A stretch of 64,000 nucleotides of DNA from Corynebacterium provencense (GTDB taxonomy: Bacteria > Actinomycetota > Actinomycetes > Mycobacteriales > Mycobacteriaceae), in NCBI GenBank assembly GCA_900049755.1, contig LT160593.1, forward strand, positions 625,226-689,225, given 5' to 3'. A program made the translations under genes and the position numbers. The notes under the pieces were generated by a model that was given only the letters and a program-made list of their open reading frames with translations, made no database searches and was not told where the DNA came from. This document shows, piece by piece, positions 42,790-50,643 of the stretch (position 1 is the stretch's first letter; every line of letters starts with the position of its first letter).

Positions 42790-43845
42790 ATGCTGCACAA
42801 CGACTTCTACACACCCGACAAGCAGGGACCCTACGAGACCGCGTCCGTCGGACGCCTCGAACTGGAGGAAGGCGGAGTCATCGAAGACTGCTGGCTCGCC
42901 TACGCCACAGCCGGGGAACTCAACGCCGACCGTTCAAACGCGATCCTCATCCCCACCTGGTACTCCGGCACCCACTCCGCATGGTTCGAGAACTACATCG
43001 GGGAGGACCACGCCCTCGACCCCTCCCGCTACTTCATCATCTGCGTCAACCAGATCGGAAACGGACTGTCGGTCTCACCGGCCAACACCGACGACCCGTC
43101 CATCGCCATGTCGAAGTTCCCCCACGTACGTATCGGGGACGACGTGGTCGCACAGGAACGGCTGCTTCGGGAGAAGTTCGGCATCGAGGAGCTCTTCGCC
43201 GTTGTCGGAGGGTCCATGGGCGCACAGCAGACCTACGAGTGGATCGTCCGATTCCCGGACAAGGTCCGGCGGGCCGCCCCGGTTGCCGGTACGGCCAGGA
43301 ACACGCCGCATGACTTCCTGTTCACCCGCACACTCAACGAGGCGATCCTCTCCGATCCGGGGTACAACGGCGGCGAATACACCTCACACACCGACGTCGC
43401 CGACGGTCTGCGCAGGCAGTCACACCTCTGGGCGGTGATGGGCCTGTCCACGGAATGGTGGAAGCAGGAGGCGTGGAGGGGCCTCGGGCTGGACTCCGTG
43501 GACGCCGTCATCGACGACTTCCTCGATCCGCTGTTCGCCTCGATGGACCCGGGGACACTGCTGAACAACGCCTGGAAGTGGCAGCGCGGGGATGTTTCGC
43601 GGCACACCGGAGGTGACCTCGCCGCTGCTCTGGGGAGAGTGACCGCGAAAACTTTCGTAATGCCCATCAGCGAGGACATGTTCTTCCCGGTACGCGACTG
43701 CGCCGAGGAGCAGAAGCTGATCCCCGGAAGTGAGCTGCGGGTCATCGACGACATCGCCGGACACCTCGGCCTGTTCAACCTCAGCCCCGGGTACATCCCG
43801 CAGATCGACGCCAACCTCCGTGAGCTCTTCGACGCGGAAGTGTAG
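42790..43845 (+). CDS. Alpha/beta hydrolase of the MetX-like (homoserine acyltransferase-like) family
   Basis: A 351-residue alpha/beta-fold protein related to homoserine O-acetyltransferases. Markers are AYATAGELNADRSNAILIPTWYSGTHSAWF, SRYFIICVNQIGNGLS, the nucleophile elbow VVGGSMGAQQTYEWIVRFP, and late Asp and His in ISEDMFFP and DIAGHLGLF. It departs from MetX at the substrate loops (no NxxG-S-SP pattern), so it is likelier to be a hydrolase or other acyltransferase of this group. A TTG-start methyltransferase begins six bases after its stop, implying an operon. Confidence 0.85.
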   Translation: MLHNDFYTPDKQGPYETASVGRLELEEGGVIEDCWLAYATAGELNADRSNAILIPTWYSGTHSAWFENYIGEDHALDPSRYFIICVNQIGNGLSVSPANTDDPSIAMSKFPHVRIGDDVVAQERLLREKFGIEELFAVVGGSMGAQQTYEWIVRFPDKVRRAAPVAGTARNTPHDFLFTRTLNEAILSDPGYNGGEYTSHTDVADGLRRQSHLWAVMGLSTEWWKQEAWRGLGLDSVDAVIDDFLDPLFASMDPGTLLNNAWKWQRGDVSRHTGGDLAAALGRVTAKTFVMPISEDMFFPVRDCAEEQKLIPGSELRVIDDIAGHLGLFNLSPGYIPQIDANLRELFDAEV

Positions 43846-43851
43846 CCCCCG

Positions 43852-44763
43852 TTGACGTACATCCCGCTTGACGGCAAGTCCGACCGTGGCTTCCGGGGCG
43901 GCCCGTACGGCTACACGCACGGCCACGGAGAGGCGGTGCTGCGCAGTCACTCCCGGCGCACGGCGGCCGGTTCCCTGGCTTATGTGCTGCCGTATCTCAC
44001 CGCCGGCTCCAGCGTTCTCGATGTCGGGTGCGGGCCAGGCTCGGTCACCCTCGACCTTGCTGGGGTGGTCGCCGGGCTCGGTGGTGCCGCGTCCCAGGTC
44101 ACGGGGGTGGAGAACACTCCGGTACCGCTGAGGGCAGCAGTCGCGGCCGCCGCGGCCCGGGGGCTCGGGGCCCGGTTCATGCAGGGTGACGTCTACCACC
44201 TGCCCTTTGCTGCGGGGAGTTTCGACGTCGTCGTGGCGCACCAGGTGTTCCAGCATCTCACCGACCCCGTGGCCGCGATGAGGGAGTGTCTCCGCGTCAC
44301 TGCCCCCGGCGGTGTTGTCGCGGTGCGGGACGCCGACTATTCGGCGATGTCCTGGTACCCGGAGCTCCCGGGGATGTCGGAATGGTCACGCGGATACCGT
44401 GCGGCCGCACGGGCCGACGGAGCAGAACCGGACGGGGGACGCCACCTTCTGCGGTGGGCGCTGGAGACCGGCTGCGATCTACGTGAACTCACCTACACCG
44501 TGTCGACCTGGGTCTATTCGCATGCCCCGGGCGGCAGCTCCGCCGAAGAGTTCGCCGCCGACTGGTCCGACCGGGTCAGGGAGGACCGTTTCCGTCGACA
44601 GCTCGCGCGGGTGCAGCACTCCGGTGACGGGGACTGTGGCGGGGACTGTGACGGGGACGTGGATGCCGCAGTGGAGAGAATCTGTGAGGGGTGGAGACTG
44701 TGGGCGGACGACCCCTCCGCCGTGTTCGTCATGCCCCACGGAGAGCTCCTGGTCCGTCGCTGA
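43852..44763 (+). CDS. SAM-dependent methyltransferase (class I)
   Basis: A 303-residue methyltransferase with the SAM motifs VLDVGCGPGSVTLDLAGVVAGLG (motif I), MQGDVYHLPFAAGSFDVVVAHQVFQHLTDP (motifs II and post-II) and the VTAPGGVVAVRDADYS strand. It is close to Methyltransf_11 proteins and the substrate is unknown. The TTG start has GGAAG upstream and follows the MetX-like gene by six bases. A short Asp/Gly/Cys repeat (GDGDCGGDCDGDVD) at about residue 260 matches a small tandem duplication in the DNA and looks like a recent expansion. Confidence 0.85.
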   Translation: MTYIPLDGKSDRGFRGGPYGYTHGHGEAVLRSHSRRTAAGSLAYVLPYLTAGSSVLDVGCGPGSVTLDLAGVVAGLGGAASQVTGVENTPVPLRAAVAAAAARGLGARFMQGDVYHLPFAAGSFDVVVAHQVFQHLTDPVAAMRECLRVTAPGGVVAVRDADYSAMSWYPELPGMSEWSRGYRAAARADGAEPDGGRHLLRWALETGCDLRELTYTVSTWVYSHAPGGSSAEEFAADWSDRVREDRFRRQLARVQHSGDGDCGGDCDGDVDAAVERICEGWRLWADDPSAVFVMPHGELLVRR

Positions 44764-44937
44764 CACTCGCGCGCAGCTGTCCCGGGTGCAGGTCACGGGC
44801 GGTCAGCTGCGGTAGTCCGCGGCGTCCTTCCAGGTTGCGGTGATGTTGCTGCGGTAGTGTGCCCGGTATCCTGTGGGTGTACGGGCCTGCAGTGTCCGAA
44901 CCGTTCCGACCCCGATCCGATGGAGAGCGACGTCCCG

Positions 44938-45510
44938 ATGAGTAACCAGTACCCCTACGGCAATGACGGTTACGACGACCGGACCCGGCAGTACCGCCGC
45001 GAGGACTACCCGCAGTCCGGTTACCGGGATCCCGGCTACCGGCAGGGAGGATACGGCGACCCCGGGTACTCCGACGGCTATGAGGCGCAGGGGCCCACCC
45101 TCATCGCCGGCAAGTTCGAGGCGAAGAAGGTGACGGTGAACCTGGTGCTGCTGGGCATTCTCGCCGCCATTGTGACCTTCGCAGTCGTTCTGGTTGCCGA
45201 CCAGTTGATTTCAGTGGTCACCGATGACGTGGCCCAGGGGCCGGGGGCGGCGGTCCTGCACGGTGTGGTGTCCGGGATCGTCGGCGTCCTTGCCGGTCTC
45301 CTGTACATCCCGGTCTCCGGCACGGGCAATGAGGGACTGTTCAATGCGGCGATCATCGCACTGACGGTGGCTGCGGCCGTGTTCTACGTCATTTTCGGCG
45401 GACTGCTCGACGGTGACTGGCAGACACTGCTGTCACTGGCGGCCATCCTGTGCGCCGGGATCACCGCGTACACCGCTCCCAGCAGGATCGAGAACGCCAG
45501 GGTCCGCTGA
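44938..45510 (+). CDS. Tyr/Gly-rich membrane protein, hypothetical
   Basis: A 190-residue integral membrane protein. The first ~45 residues are Tyr/Gly/Asp-rich with repeated Gly-Tyr units (YRDPGYRQGGYGDPGYSDGY), followed by four hydrophobic segments (VNLVLLGILAAIVTFAVVLVADQLI, VLHGVVSGIVGVLAGLLYI, IIALTVAAAVFYVIFGGLL, LSLAAILCAGITAYTAPS). Similar proteins of unknown function occur in corynebacteria. GGAGAG supports the ATG. The stop codon is inside the first of three 26-bp tandem repeats. Confidence 0.75.
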   Translation: MSNQYPYGNDGYDDRTRQYRREDYPQSGYRDPGYRQGGYGDPGYSDGYEAQGPTLIAGKFEAKKVTVNLVLLGILAAIVTFAVVLVADQLISVVTDDVAQGPGAAVLHGVVSGIVGVLAGLLYIPVSGTGNEGLFNAAIIALTVAAAVFYVIFGGLLDGDWQTLLSLAAILCAGITAYTAPSRIENARVR

Positions 45511-45572
45511 GCGGACGGTCCGGCAGGGTCCGCTGAGCGGACGGTCCGGCAGGGTCCGCTGAGCGGACGGTC
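45501..45572. repeat. Three tandem 26-bp repeats, each with a small hairpin
   Basis: The unit GGTCCGCTGAGCGGAC plus ten bases recurs at 45501, 45527 and 45553 with near-perfect identity. Each copy can fold GTCCGC-TGA-GCGGAC (6-bp stem, 3-base loop). The first copy holds the stop codon of the membrane-protein gene. They may act as an mRNA-end structure, and copy number is likely variable. Confidence 0.9.
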
Positions 45573-45689
45573 GGGAGGGGAGCTCAATTTGCCCGGGAGC
45601 AGGGGTGGGTGTGAGGGGCACCACTGTCCATTGAGGATGATCTGAGTAGTATGACCGGCAAATATTGCACCTCAGAAAGGTAGTTCTGA

Positions 45690-46688
45690 ATGCCCGTCAC
45701 ACCTGATATCCCACTCATCGACGTTTCAGTATGGCGTTCCGGGGACGCCGGGCAGAAGGCGGAGCTGGCCGAACGCCTTGACCGTGCCATGAAAGACTCG
45801 GGGTTCTTTCTCGTCACCGGTCACGGCATCGATCCGGAGCTGTCGACACGGCTCCGCGCCGCGGCGCGGACGTTCTTCCACCTGCCCGACGAGGTCAAGG
45901 AACAGTACCGGACCGGGGTCGGCGGTCGTGGCTGGATCCGTAACGGTGACGAGGCGAACTCCTACTACGGGGAGGCCGTGGATCCGGACAAGGCCGACCT
46001 CAAGGAGACCCTCACCTTCGGACGTGACCATCTCACCGGAGATCCTGCGGTGGACGCGGAATTCTTCCGTCCCAACGTCTACCCGCAGGAGGTCCCCGAG
46101 CTCCGTGACCTCGTCCTGACATGGATCGGGCAGGGAAGGGCCCTGTACACCGACCTGTTGGAGATGTTGGCGGCCGCCCTCGGGCTCGACGAGAACTACT
46201 TTGTCGACAGGGCGTCCGATTCCCCCAACACCTTCAACATCAACAGGTATCCGGCACTGTCCGTGGTCGGCAGGGCGAAGCAGGGACAGTACCGCATCGC
46301 CCCACACACCGACTGGGGGCTGGTGACCATTCTCGACAGGCAGCCGGGGTACGGAGGACTGGAGGTTCAGACTCTCGACGGGGAATGGGCACCGGCGCCG
46401 TACGTTGAAGGCGCGATGACCATCAACATCGCAGACCTGCTGGCCCGGTGGACGGGGGACAGGTGGAGGTCCACCAGGCACCGGGTGCTGGCCCCGCCGG
46501 AGGAGGCCCCGCAGGAGGAGCTCTACAGCATCATCCTGTTCTGTGAACCGGACATGGACCAGATCGTCGAGCCTTTCGCGCCGCCGGTCGGCGGGGGAGT
46601 CCACTACGAGCCCGTCCGGGCCGCCGACTACTTCACCGAGCGGAACAGTGCAGCTTCCGTCAACGGGGACGGCCTCGTGACGAAGTGA
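45690..46688 (+). CDS. Isopenicillin-N-synthase-like 2-oxoglutarate/Fe(II) dioxygenase
   Basis: A 332-residue non-haem iron oxygenase of the IPNS/plant-like DOXA family. The N-terminal DIOX_N part is IPLIDVSVWRSGD...GFFLVTGHGI. The jelly-roll core carries the iron ligands His and Asp in RIAPHTDWGLVTIL and the distal His in WRSTRHRVLAPP; Arg in the second helps bind the co-substrate. AAAGGTAG lies upstream of the ATG. There is no biosynthetic gene around it, so the substrate is open: it may modify a small metabolite as in gibberellin-oxidase-like bacterial paralogues. Confidence 0.9.
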   Translation: MPVTPDIPLIDVSVWRSGDAGQKAELAERLDRAMKDSGFFLVTGHGIDPELSTRLRAAARTFFHLPDEVKEQYRTGVGGRGWIRNGDEANSYYGEAVDPDKADLKETLTFGRDHLTGDPAVDAEFFRPNVYPQEVPELRDLVLTWIGQGRALYTDLLEMLAAALGLDENYFVDRASDSPNTFNINRYPALSVVGRAKQGQYRIAPHTDWGLVTILDRQPGYGGLEVQTLDGEWAPAPYVEGAMTINIADLLARWTGDRWRSTRHRVLAPPEEAPQEELYSIILFCEPDMDQIVEPFAPPVGGGVHYEPVRAADYFTERNSAASVNGDGLVTK

Positions 46689-46765
46689 CCGGAGAGCCGT
46701 GTGACACGGGGTCCGGGACGCCACGACCGGGTCAGGCCGCCACTACCGGGGCTCTTGAGACCCTG

Positions 46766-47104
46766 TCAGGATGCGTGATCGCCGGATCCGGCGTCCCGGT
46801 CGCTGTCCCGGATCGCACGGTTGAGTCGTTCGACCTTGCCGGTGATCTCACCGGACCTGCCGGGCCTCAGATCTGCCTTCAGTACCAGGGACACCCGGGG
46901 AGAAACCTCCGCGACAGCCTCGCACGCCCGTCTGATCACCGGCATCACCTCGTCCCAGTCACCCTCGACCGTGGTGAACATCGACGAAGTTTCCTGGGGC
47001 AGACCGGACTCCCGGACAACCTTGACGGCACGGGCAACCACCTCCGACATTGATCCGTCGGGGTCAGGGGTGGTGGCAGGGGAGATGGAGAACGAGAACA
47101 GCAC
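46766..47104 (-). CDS. Thiamine-binding protein (MTH1187/YkoF-like)
   Basis: A 112-residue single-domain protein of the MTH1187/UPF0045 group, which folds like the thiamine-binding YkoF. Diagnostic segments are FSISPATTPDPDGSMSEVVARAVKVVRESGLPQETSSMFTTVEGDWDEVMPVIRRACEAV and SPRVSLVLKADLRPG. It is soluble and likely binds thiamine or a related pyrimidine. AAAGGA precedes its GTG. It sits 33 bases downstream of the class V aminotransferase gene, and both are on the minus strand. Confidence 0.88.
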   Translation of the reverse strand: MLFSFSISPATTPDPDGSMSEVVARAVKVVRESGLPQETSSMFTTVEGDWDEVMPVIRRACEAVAEVSPRVSLVLKADLRPGRSGEITGKVERLNRAIRDSDRDAGSGDHAS

Positions 47105-47137
47105 GGCAGTTCCTTTCCGGCAGTCGGTTACACGTGT

Positions 47138-48304
47138 TCAGCCGGCGGTACCGGAGCGGTCAGCTGCGGCGGTGGCGGGTGTGAGCTTGTCCAGACCCTT
47201 GCGGAGGCGCTCGACCGTACCGTCGATGTCTCGGAGCTTGTCGATACCGAACAGGCCGAGACGGAAAGTGCGGAAGTCCGGGCGCTCACCGCACTGCAGC
47301 GGAACGCCGGACGCCACCTGAATCCCGACTCTCCTGAAAGCGGCACCGGACGCGATGTCAGGGTCCCCGGTGTAGGACACCACGACACTGGGGGCGGCAT
47401 ACGCGTCGGCGACGATGGAGATGAAACCCCGGTCTGCGAGCAGCGAGCGAACTCTGCCACCGAGTTCAGTCTGGGCGTCCTTCAACCTGTCCAGACCGAA
47501 GTCCCGCGCCTCGGTCATGAGGGCAGCATTGTGTGCGAGGCTGTCAGTCGGCATCGTGGCATGGTAGGGGGTCGAACCGTCGACATAGGCGTCGGCGATG
47601 CTCAACCACTTTTTCAGGTCCATGGCGAAGCTGGTGGACGTGGTGGACTCCACAGCCTTACGCCCGGCCTCGCTGAGCATGACGTACCCTGCGCACGGTG
47701 TGCCGCTCCACCCCTTCTGCGGCGCACTGACCAGGACGTCCACGCCGGTCCGGTCCATGGAGACCCACGAGCACCCCGAGGCCACGCAGTCGAGGACGAA
47801 CAGGGCGCCGACCTCGTGCGCGGCGTCCCCCAGTCCACGCAGATACTCCTCGGGAAGCTGCAGACCTGCGGCAGTCTCCACGTGCGGGGCAATGACAACC
47901 CCGGGCCGCTGCGACCGGATCGTCGCAGTCACCTCGTCGAGCGGGGCAGGTACCCAGGGAGCCGTCGTGGCGTCAGCGGTCTGACGGGCCGTGAGCACCG
48001 TGACATCGTCGGTGACGCGGCCGGCGTCGATGATCTGGGACCACCGGTAGGAGAACAGGCCGTTGCGTACTATGAGGGTCTTACGCCCGGTCACCAGCTG
48101 ACGGGCGACGGCCTCCATTCCGTACGAGCCCCCACCCGGGACAACAGCGACGGCGGAGGCGTCGTACGCCTCGCGCAGAACCGAGATGATGTCCTGCATG
48201 ACGCCGACGAACCGTTCCGACATGTGGTTGAGGGACCTGTCGGTGAACACCACCGAGTACTCCAGAAGTCCGTCAGGGTCGATATCGTCGTGGGGAAGTG
48301 TCAT
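47138..48304 (-). CDS. Class V PLP-dependent aminotransferase
   Basis: A 388-residue fold-type I enzyme of the alanine-glyoxylate / serine-pyruvate aminotransferase group. It shows VVPGGGSYGMEAVARQLV near the N-terminus, APHVETAAGLQLP, the VDCVAS-like LFVLDCVASGCSWVSMD with the cofactor Asp, the PLP lysine in VLVSAPQKGWSGTPCAGYVML, and a C-terminal SGVPLQCGERPDFRTFRLGLFG with the substrate Arg. The ATG lacks a ribosome-binding site and has AGAATA close upstream, so a leaderless message is possible. Glycine/serine metabolism is the likely role. Confidence 0.88.
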   Translation of the reverse strand: MTLPHDDIDPDGLLEYSVVFTDRSLNHMSERFVGVMQDIISVLREAYDASAVAVVPGGGSYGMEAVARQLVTGRKTLIVRNGLFSYRWSQIIDAGRVTDDVTVLTARQTADATTAPWVPAPLDEVTATIRSQRPGVVIAPHVETAAGLQLPEEYLRGLGDAAHEVGALFVLDCVASGCSWVSMDRTGVDVLVSAPQKGWSGTPCAGYVMLSEAGRKAVESTTSTSFAMDLKKWLSIADAYVDGSTPYHATMPTDSLAHNAALMTEARDFGLDRLKDAQTELGGRVRSLLADRGFISIVADAYAAPSVVVSYTGDPDIASGAAFRRVGIQVASGVPLQCGERPDFRTFRLGLFGIDKLRDIDGTVERLRKGLDKLTPATAAADRSGTAG

Positions 48305-48426
48305 GACCACTATTCTGGCACAGCCCCGCCTGTGCCACCCGGCCAGCCGGAGCTTGGTGACATGAAGTTTCACTGTGCTACCATTCTTCAGGTTCACTAC
48401 TCATCCGTACAGAAAGTGCCCGAACT

Positions 48427-49311
48427 TTGCGATCTGAAGCTCCCCGCCACAGCCGTCGTCGCCGCGGAACGCGTGCCCTTCTCTCACTCGCCGCGATCGC
48501 GGGAATTGCCGGCGGTGCCGCCGCCGCAGTGGCTCCCAGCGCCACCGCTCAGCCGGGCAACATCGTCACTTTCGGGGATTCCTTCTCCGCCAACCCGGAC
48601 CAGGTCCAGAACACCCTCCGCGGTGTGCCCGGCGTTTCCGAGGTGCTCGGGCCCTACCCGAGTACGGCCGGGTGCCTGCAGGCTCCGGACAACTGGCCGC
48701 ACCTGCTGGGGGAGAAGACCAGAAAAACTGTCGACGACTGGTCCTGCACCGCGCAGACGTCACGCAGCATGCTGGGGAGAGTCGACGGAGCACTCGCCGC
48801 CGGCGTGATCCGCAACGACTCCACAGTCGTCATGGCCATCGGGATGAACAACTTCGGTGGCTTCGGTGTTCTCGACGGGGTGAACATCCTCGACCCCGCG
48901 AACATCCGCGACAACTACATCGCCGACATCAGGACTGCAGCTGACAGAATCCGTACCAAGGCGCCTGACGCCAAGATCGTGATCTCCGGTGCACTGCCCA
49001 CAGTCGACCGGGACACCATGGTCTTCTGCCCGGTCAACGTTGTCCCGGACCACCCGGCCGGAATCCCCGTGCCGCTGCTGCGGGACATCGAGAACTGGAA
49101 CCGCGAGAACCAGATCGCGGCCGCACAGGCTGCCAAAGGGACCTACGTCGAAATGATCGACACCTCCCGTGGCCATGACACTTGCGCCCCTGACCAGGAA
49201 AGATATGTGGCCGGAGTTGTAGACACGACAACCCCGAACTACCACATGATCTTCCACCCGTCACTGAAGGGTTCCCAGCACATGGCTGACGTCCTCAGCT
49301 CAGTGGTCTGA
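48427..49311 (+). CDS. Secreted SGNH/GDSL hydrolase
   Basis: A 294-residue exported hydrolase. A basic Arg-rich start, a hydrophobic stretch (ALLSLAAIAGIAGGAAAAVA) and a signal-peptidase I site after PSATA predict secretion. Block I, IVTFGDSFSANP, carries the nucleophile Ser; block III has Asn in GMNNFGG; block V has Asp and His in the late IFHPSLKGSQHMAD. Six Cys in the mature protein suggest three disulfides, as in related corynebacterial secreted esterases. The TTG start is the only one fitting the frame. The substrate (lipid, acyl-sugar or mycolate ester) is unknown. Confidence 0.87.
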   Translation: MRSEAPRHSRRRRGTRALLSLAAIAGIAGGAAAAVAPSATAQPGNIVTFGDSFSANPDQVQNTLRGVPGVSEVLGPYPSTAGCLQAPDNWPHLLGEKTRKTVDDWSCTAQTSRSMLGRVDGALAAGVIRNDSTVVMAIGMNNFGGFGVLDGVNILDPANIRDNYIADIRTAADRIRTKAPDAKIVISGALPTVDRDTMVFCPVNVVPDHPAGIPVPLLRDIENWNRENQIAAAQAAKGTYVEMIDTSRGHDTCAPDQERYVAGVVDTTTPNYHMIFHPSLKGSQHMADVLSSVV

Positions 49312-49320
49312 CACAGGGTA

Positions 49321-49365
49321 GTGCCCGGCAGGCTTCAGAGTTGAGCCGGGTGGTGCACGGATGTT
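49321..49365 (+). terminator. Possible intrinsic terminator after the GDSL hydrolase gene
   Basis: GTGCCCGGC pairs imperfectly with GCCGGGTGGTGCAC around a 15-base loop, and a TTTTT tract follows at about 49373. It lies just beyond the gene's stop and before the convergent small membrane-protein gene. Confidence 0.4.
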
Positions 49366-49401
49366 TTTCGGGGGTCAGGGGCAGAGGGGGCTTCGGGGGG
49401 G

Positions 49402-49728
49402 TCAGTGACCGGGGCCGGAGGAACCCGCCTCCCGGCGACGCTGTGGGCTCCTGCGCCCGGATCCGCCAGCCCCGGTGATCCGTAGGAACAGGACCACAAC
49501 GGTCGCTGAGACCAGCAGTGCCGCTGCCTGAACCCACTCGGATTCATCCGCGGTCACGGTGTACAGGACCATCACGGTGGCGAACACCGTCAGTAGTGCG
49601 CAGGCTCCCATACCTCCCGTGAACTTCCTGACACGTGGAATCGTGATCATGTCGACGTCAGTGGTGGGTACATCGGCCGGTCCGGTGATCGGTTCAGTCT
49701 TCGGTCCGGTGATCGGTTCATCAGTCAC
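49402..49728 (-). CDS. Small two-helix membrane protein, hypothetical
   Basis: A 108-residue protein I cannot assign. The N-terminus has a duplicated EPITGP (positions ~4-18); two hydrophobic segments follow (MGACALLTVFATVMVLYTV, WVQAAALLVSATVVVLFLRI), and it ends in a basic Arg/Ser/Gly tail. AGGA eight bases upstream supports the GTG; the frame is open much further upstream, but that part has no coding character. It converges on the secreted hydrolase gene. Confidence 0.6.
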   Translation of the reverse strand: MTDEPITGPKTEPITGPADVPTTDVDMITIPRVRKFTGGMGACALLTVFATVMVLYTVTADESEWVQAAALLVSATVVVLFLRITGAGGSGRRSPQRRREAGSSGPGH

Positions 49729-50643
49729 GGTGCCGTCCTGGGGATACGTCCTCGGGTTCAGAACACTGCAGGTCCTTTTCCTGCGATGCTGTCCGTCTGC
49801 CGCCACGCTACGTGCATGTGTTCCGGCGGTGCAACCGGGGCCGGCACGTGTCCGGCCGGCAGATCGGTGGCTGCCGGTTCTCACCGGGCCGCTCCGGTTG
49901 CCGTCACTGGTCGTCGCGATCCGTCTTCTGTTACCTGAGCTGTCACCTGACCGGCGAGGTCGGGGAGTGTCTGACGCTGATCGGCGATGAGCATGTTGCC
50001 ACAGGCGGTGTGGGAGCGATGGTCGCTGCGGGCTACTACTACACGTCGAAATGTCATAATGTATATTATCGGCTAACCGGGGATGTGGGGTGGTGGACGT
50101 CCTTGCCTGGCTGTGACCCCAGGCTGTGACCTCAGGTTGCGACACTGTGACGGAGCCGGTGCCGCACCCCCGGTGTTCCGCTGACCGGTGTCAGTTGTGC
50201 CTGCGTCACGACAGCACCACTTGTGGTGGGATTCTGTCCGCGGCTTGTGTCGGGCGTCCGCGGGCTATGTCGACATCGGAGTCTTTGTCGACATAACCCG
50301 CGGTCATCTGTCACAACCCGCGGACGCTCCGGTTGGCATATGTTTCGTGGGGCTTCTCGGATGCGGACCTCATGATGCGGACCTCACCCTGCCTGATACG
50401 CCAGATTCGGCGGTCCTGCGTCCGGTGCCCGGCCACGAGACTGCGGCCCTCATGAGGTCCCGGTGGCTGAGGGTGTCGCTGAGGGTGCCGCTGAGTCTGG
50501 TGTGGCGTCAAACTCACAGTGGCCGGGGCATCTGCTCCGGATACCCCTGGTACGGGGAAAACCCTCTCCGGAAGCTCTGAGCCATGCCCGGTCCAGGTGA
50601 GAACCCACAACCCACTTACGTCACAGTGACGAAAATGATGATG
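49729..50643. other. Gene-poor 0.9-kb tract with nested and short direct repeats
   Basis: No reading frame here has convincing codon bias or a ribosome-binding site. The tract is locally A+T-rich (around 50040-50075 it contains CATAATGTATATTATC). It has a four-copy inverted-repeat motif (50236-50325), a 13-bp direct repeat GATGCGGACCTCA (50360 and 50374) and further short tandem repeats around 50105-50150 and 50466-50500. It separates a membrane-protein gene from the UvrA-like gene, both on the minus strand. It may be a decayed gene or mobile remnant, or a regulatory island. Confidence 0.6.
50236..50325. repeat. Nested four-copy inverted repeat
   Basis: Four copies of a ~17-bp motif lie in two nested inverted pairs. 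The outer pair is GTCCGCGGCTTGTGTC (50236-50251) and TGTCACAACCCGCGGAC (50309-50325). The inner pair is CCGCGGGCTATGTCGACA (50258-50275) and TGTCGACATAACCCGCGG (50286-50303), which match at 17 of 18 positions around a 10-base loop. The arrangement could bind a protein array or form a cruciform. Confidence 0.85.

Noticed and set aside
45501-45572. CRISPR array
   Set aside because: The three 26-bp units are directly adjacent with no unique spacers, and no cas genes are present.
49812-50580. Open frames of 105 and 130 codons on the plus strand in the gene-poor tract
   Set aside because: They are rich in Cys, Trp and rare codons, cross the repeats, and lack ribosome-binding sites or similarity.
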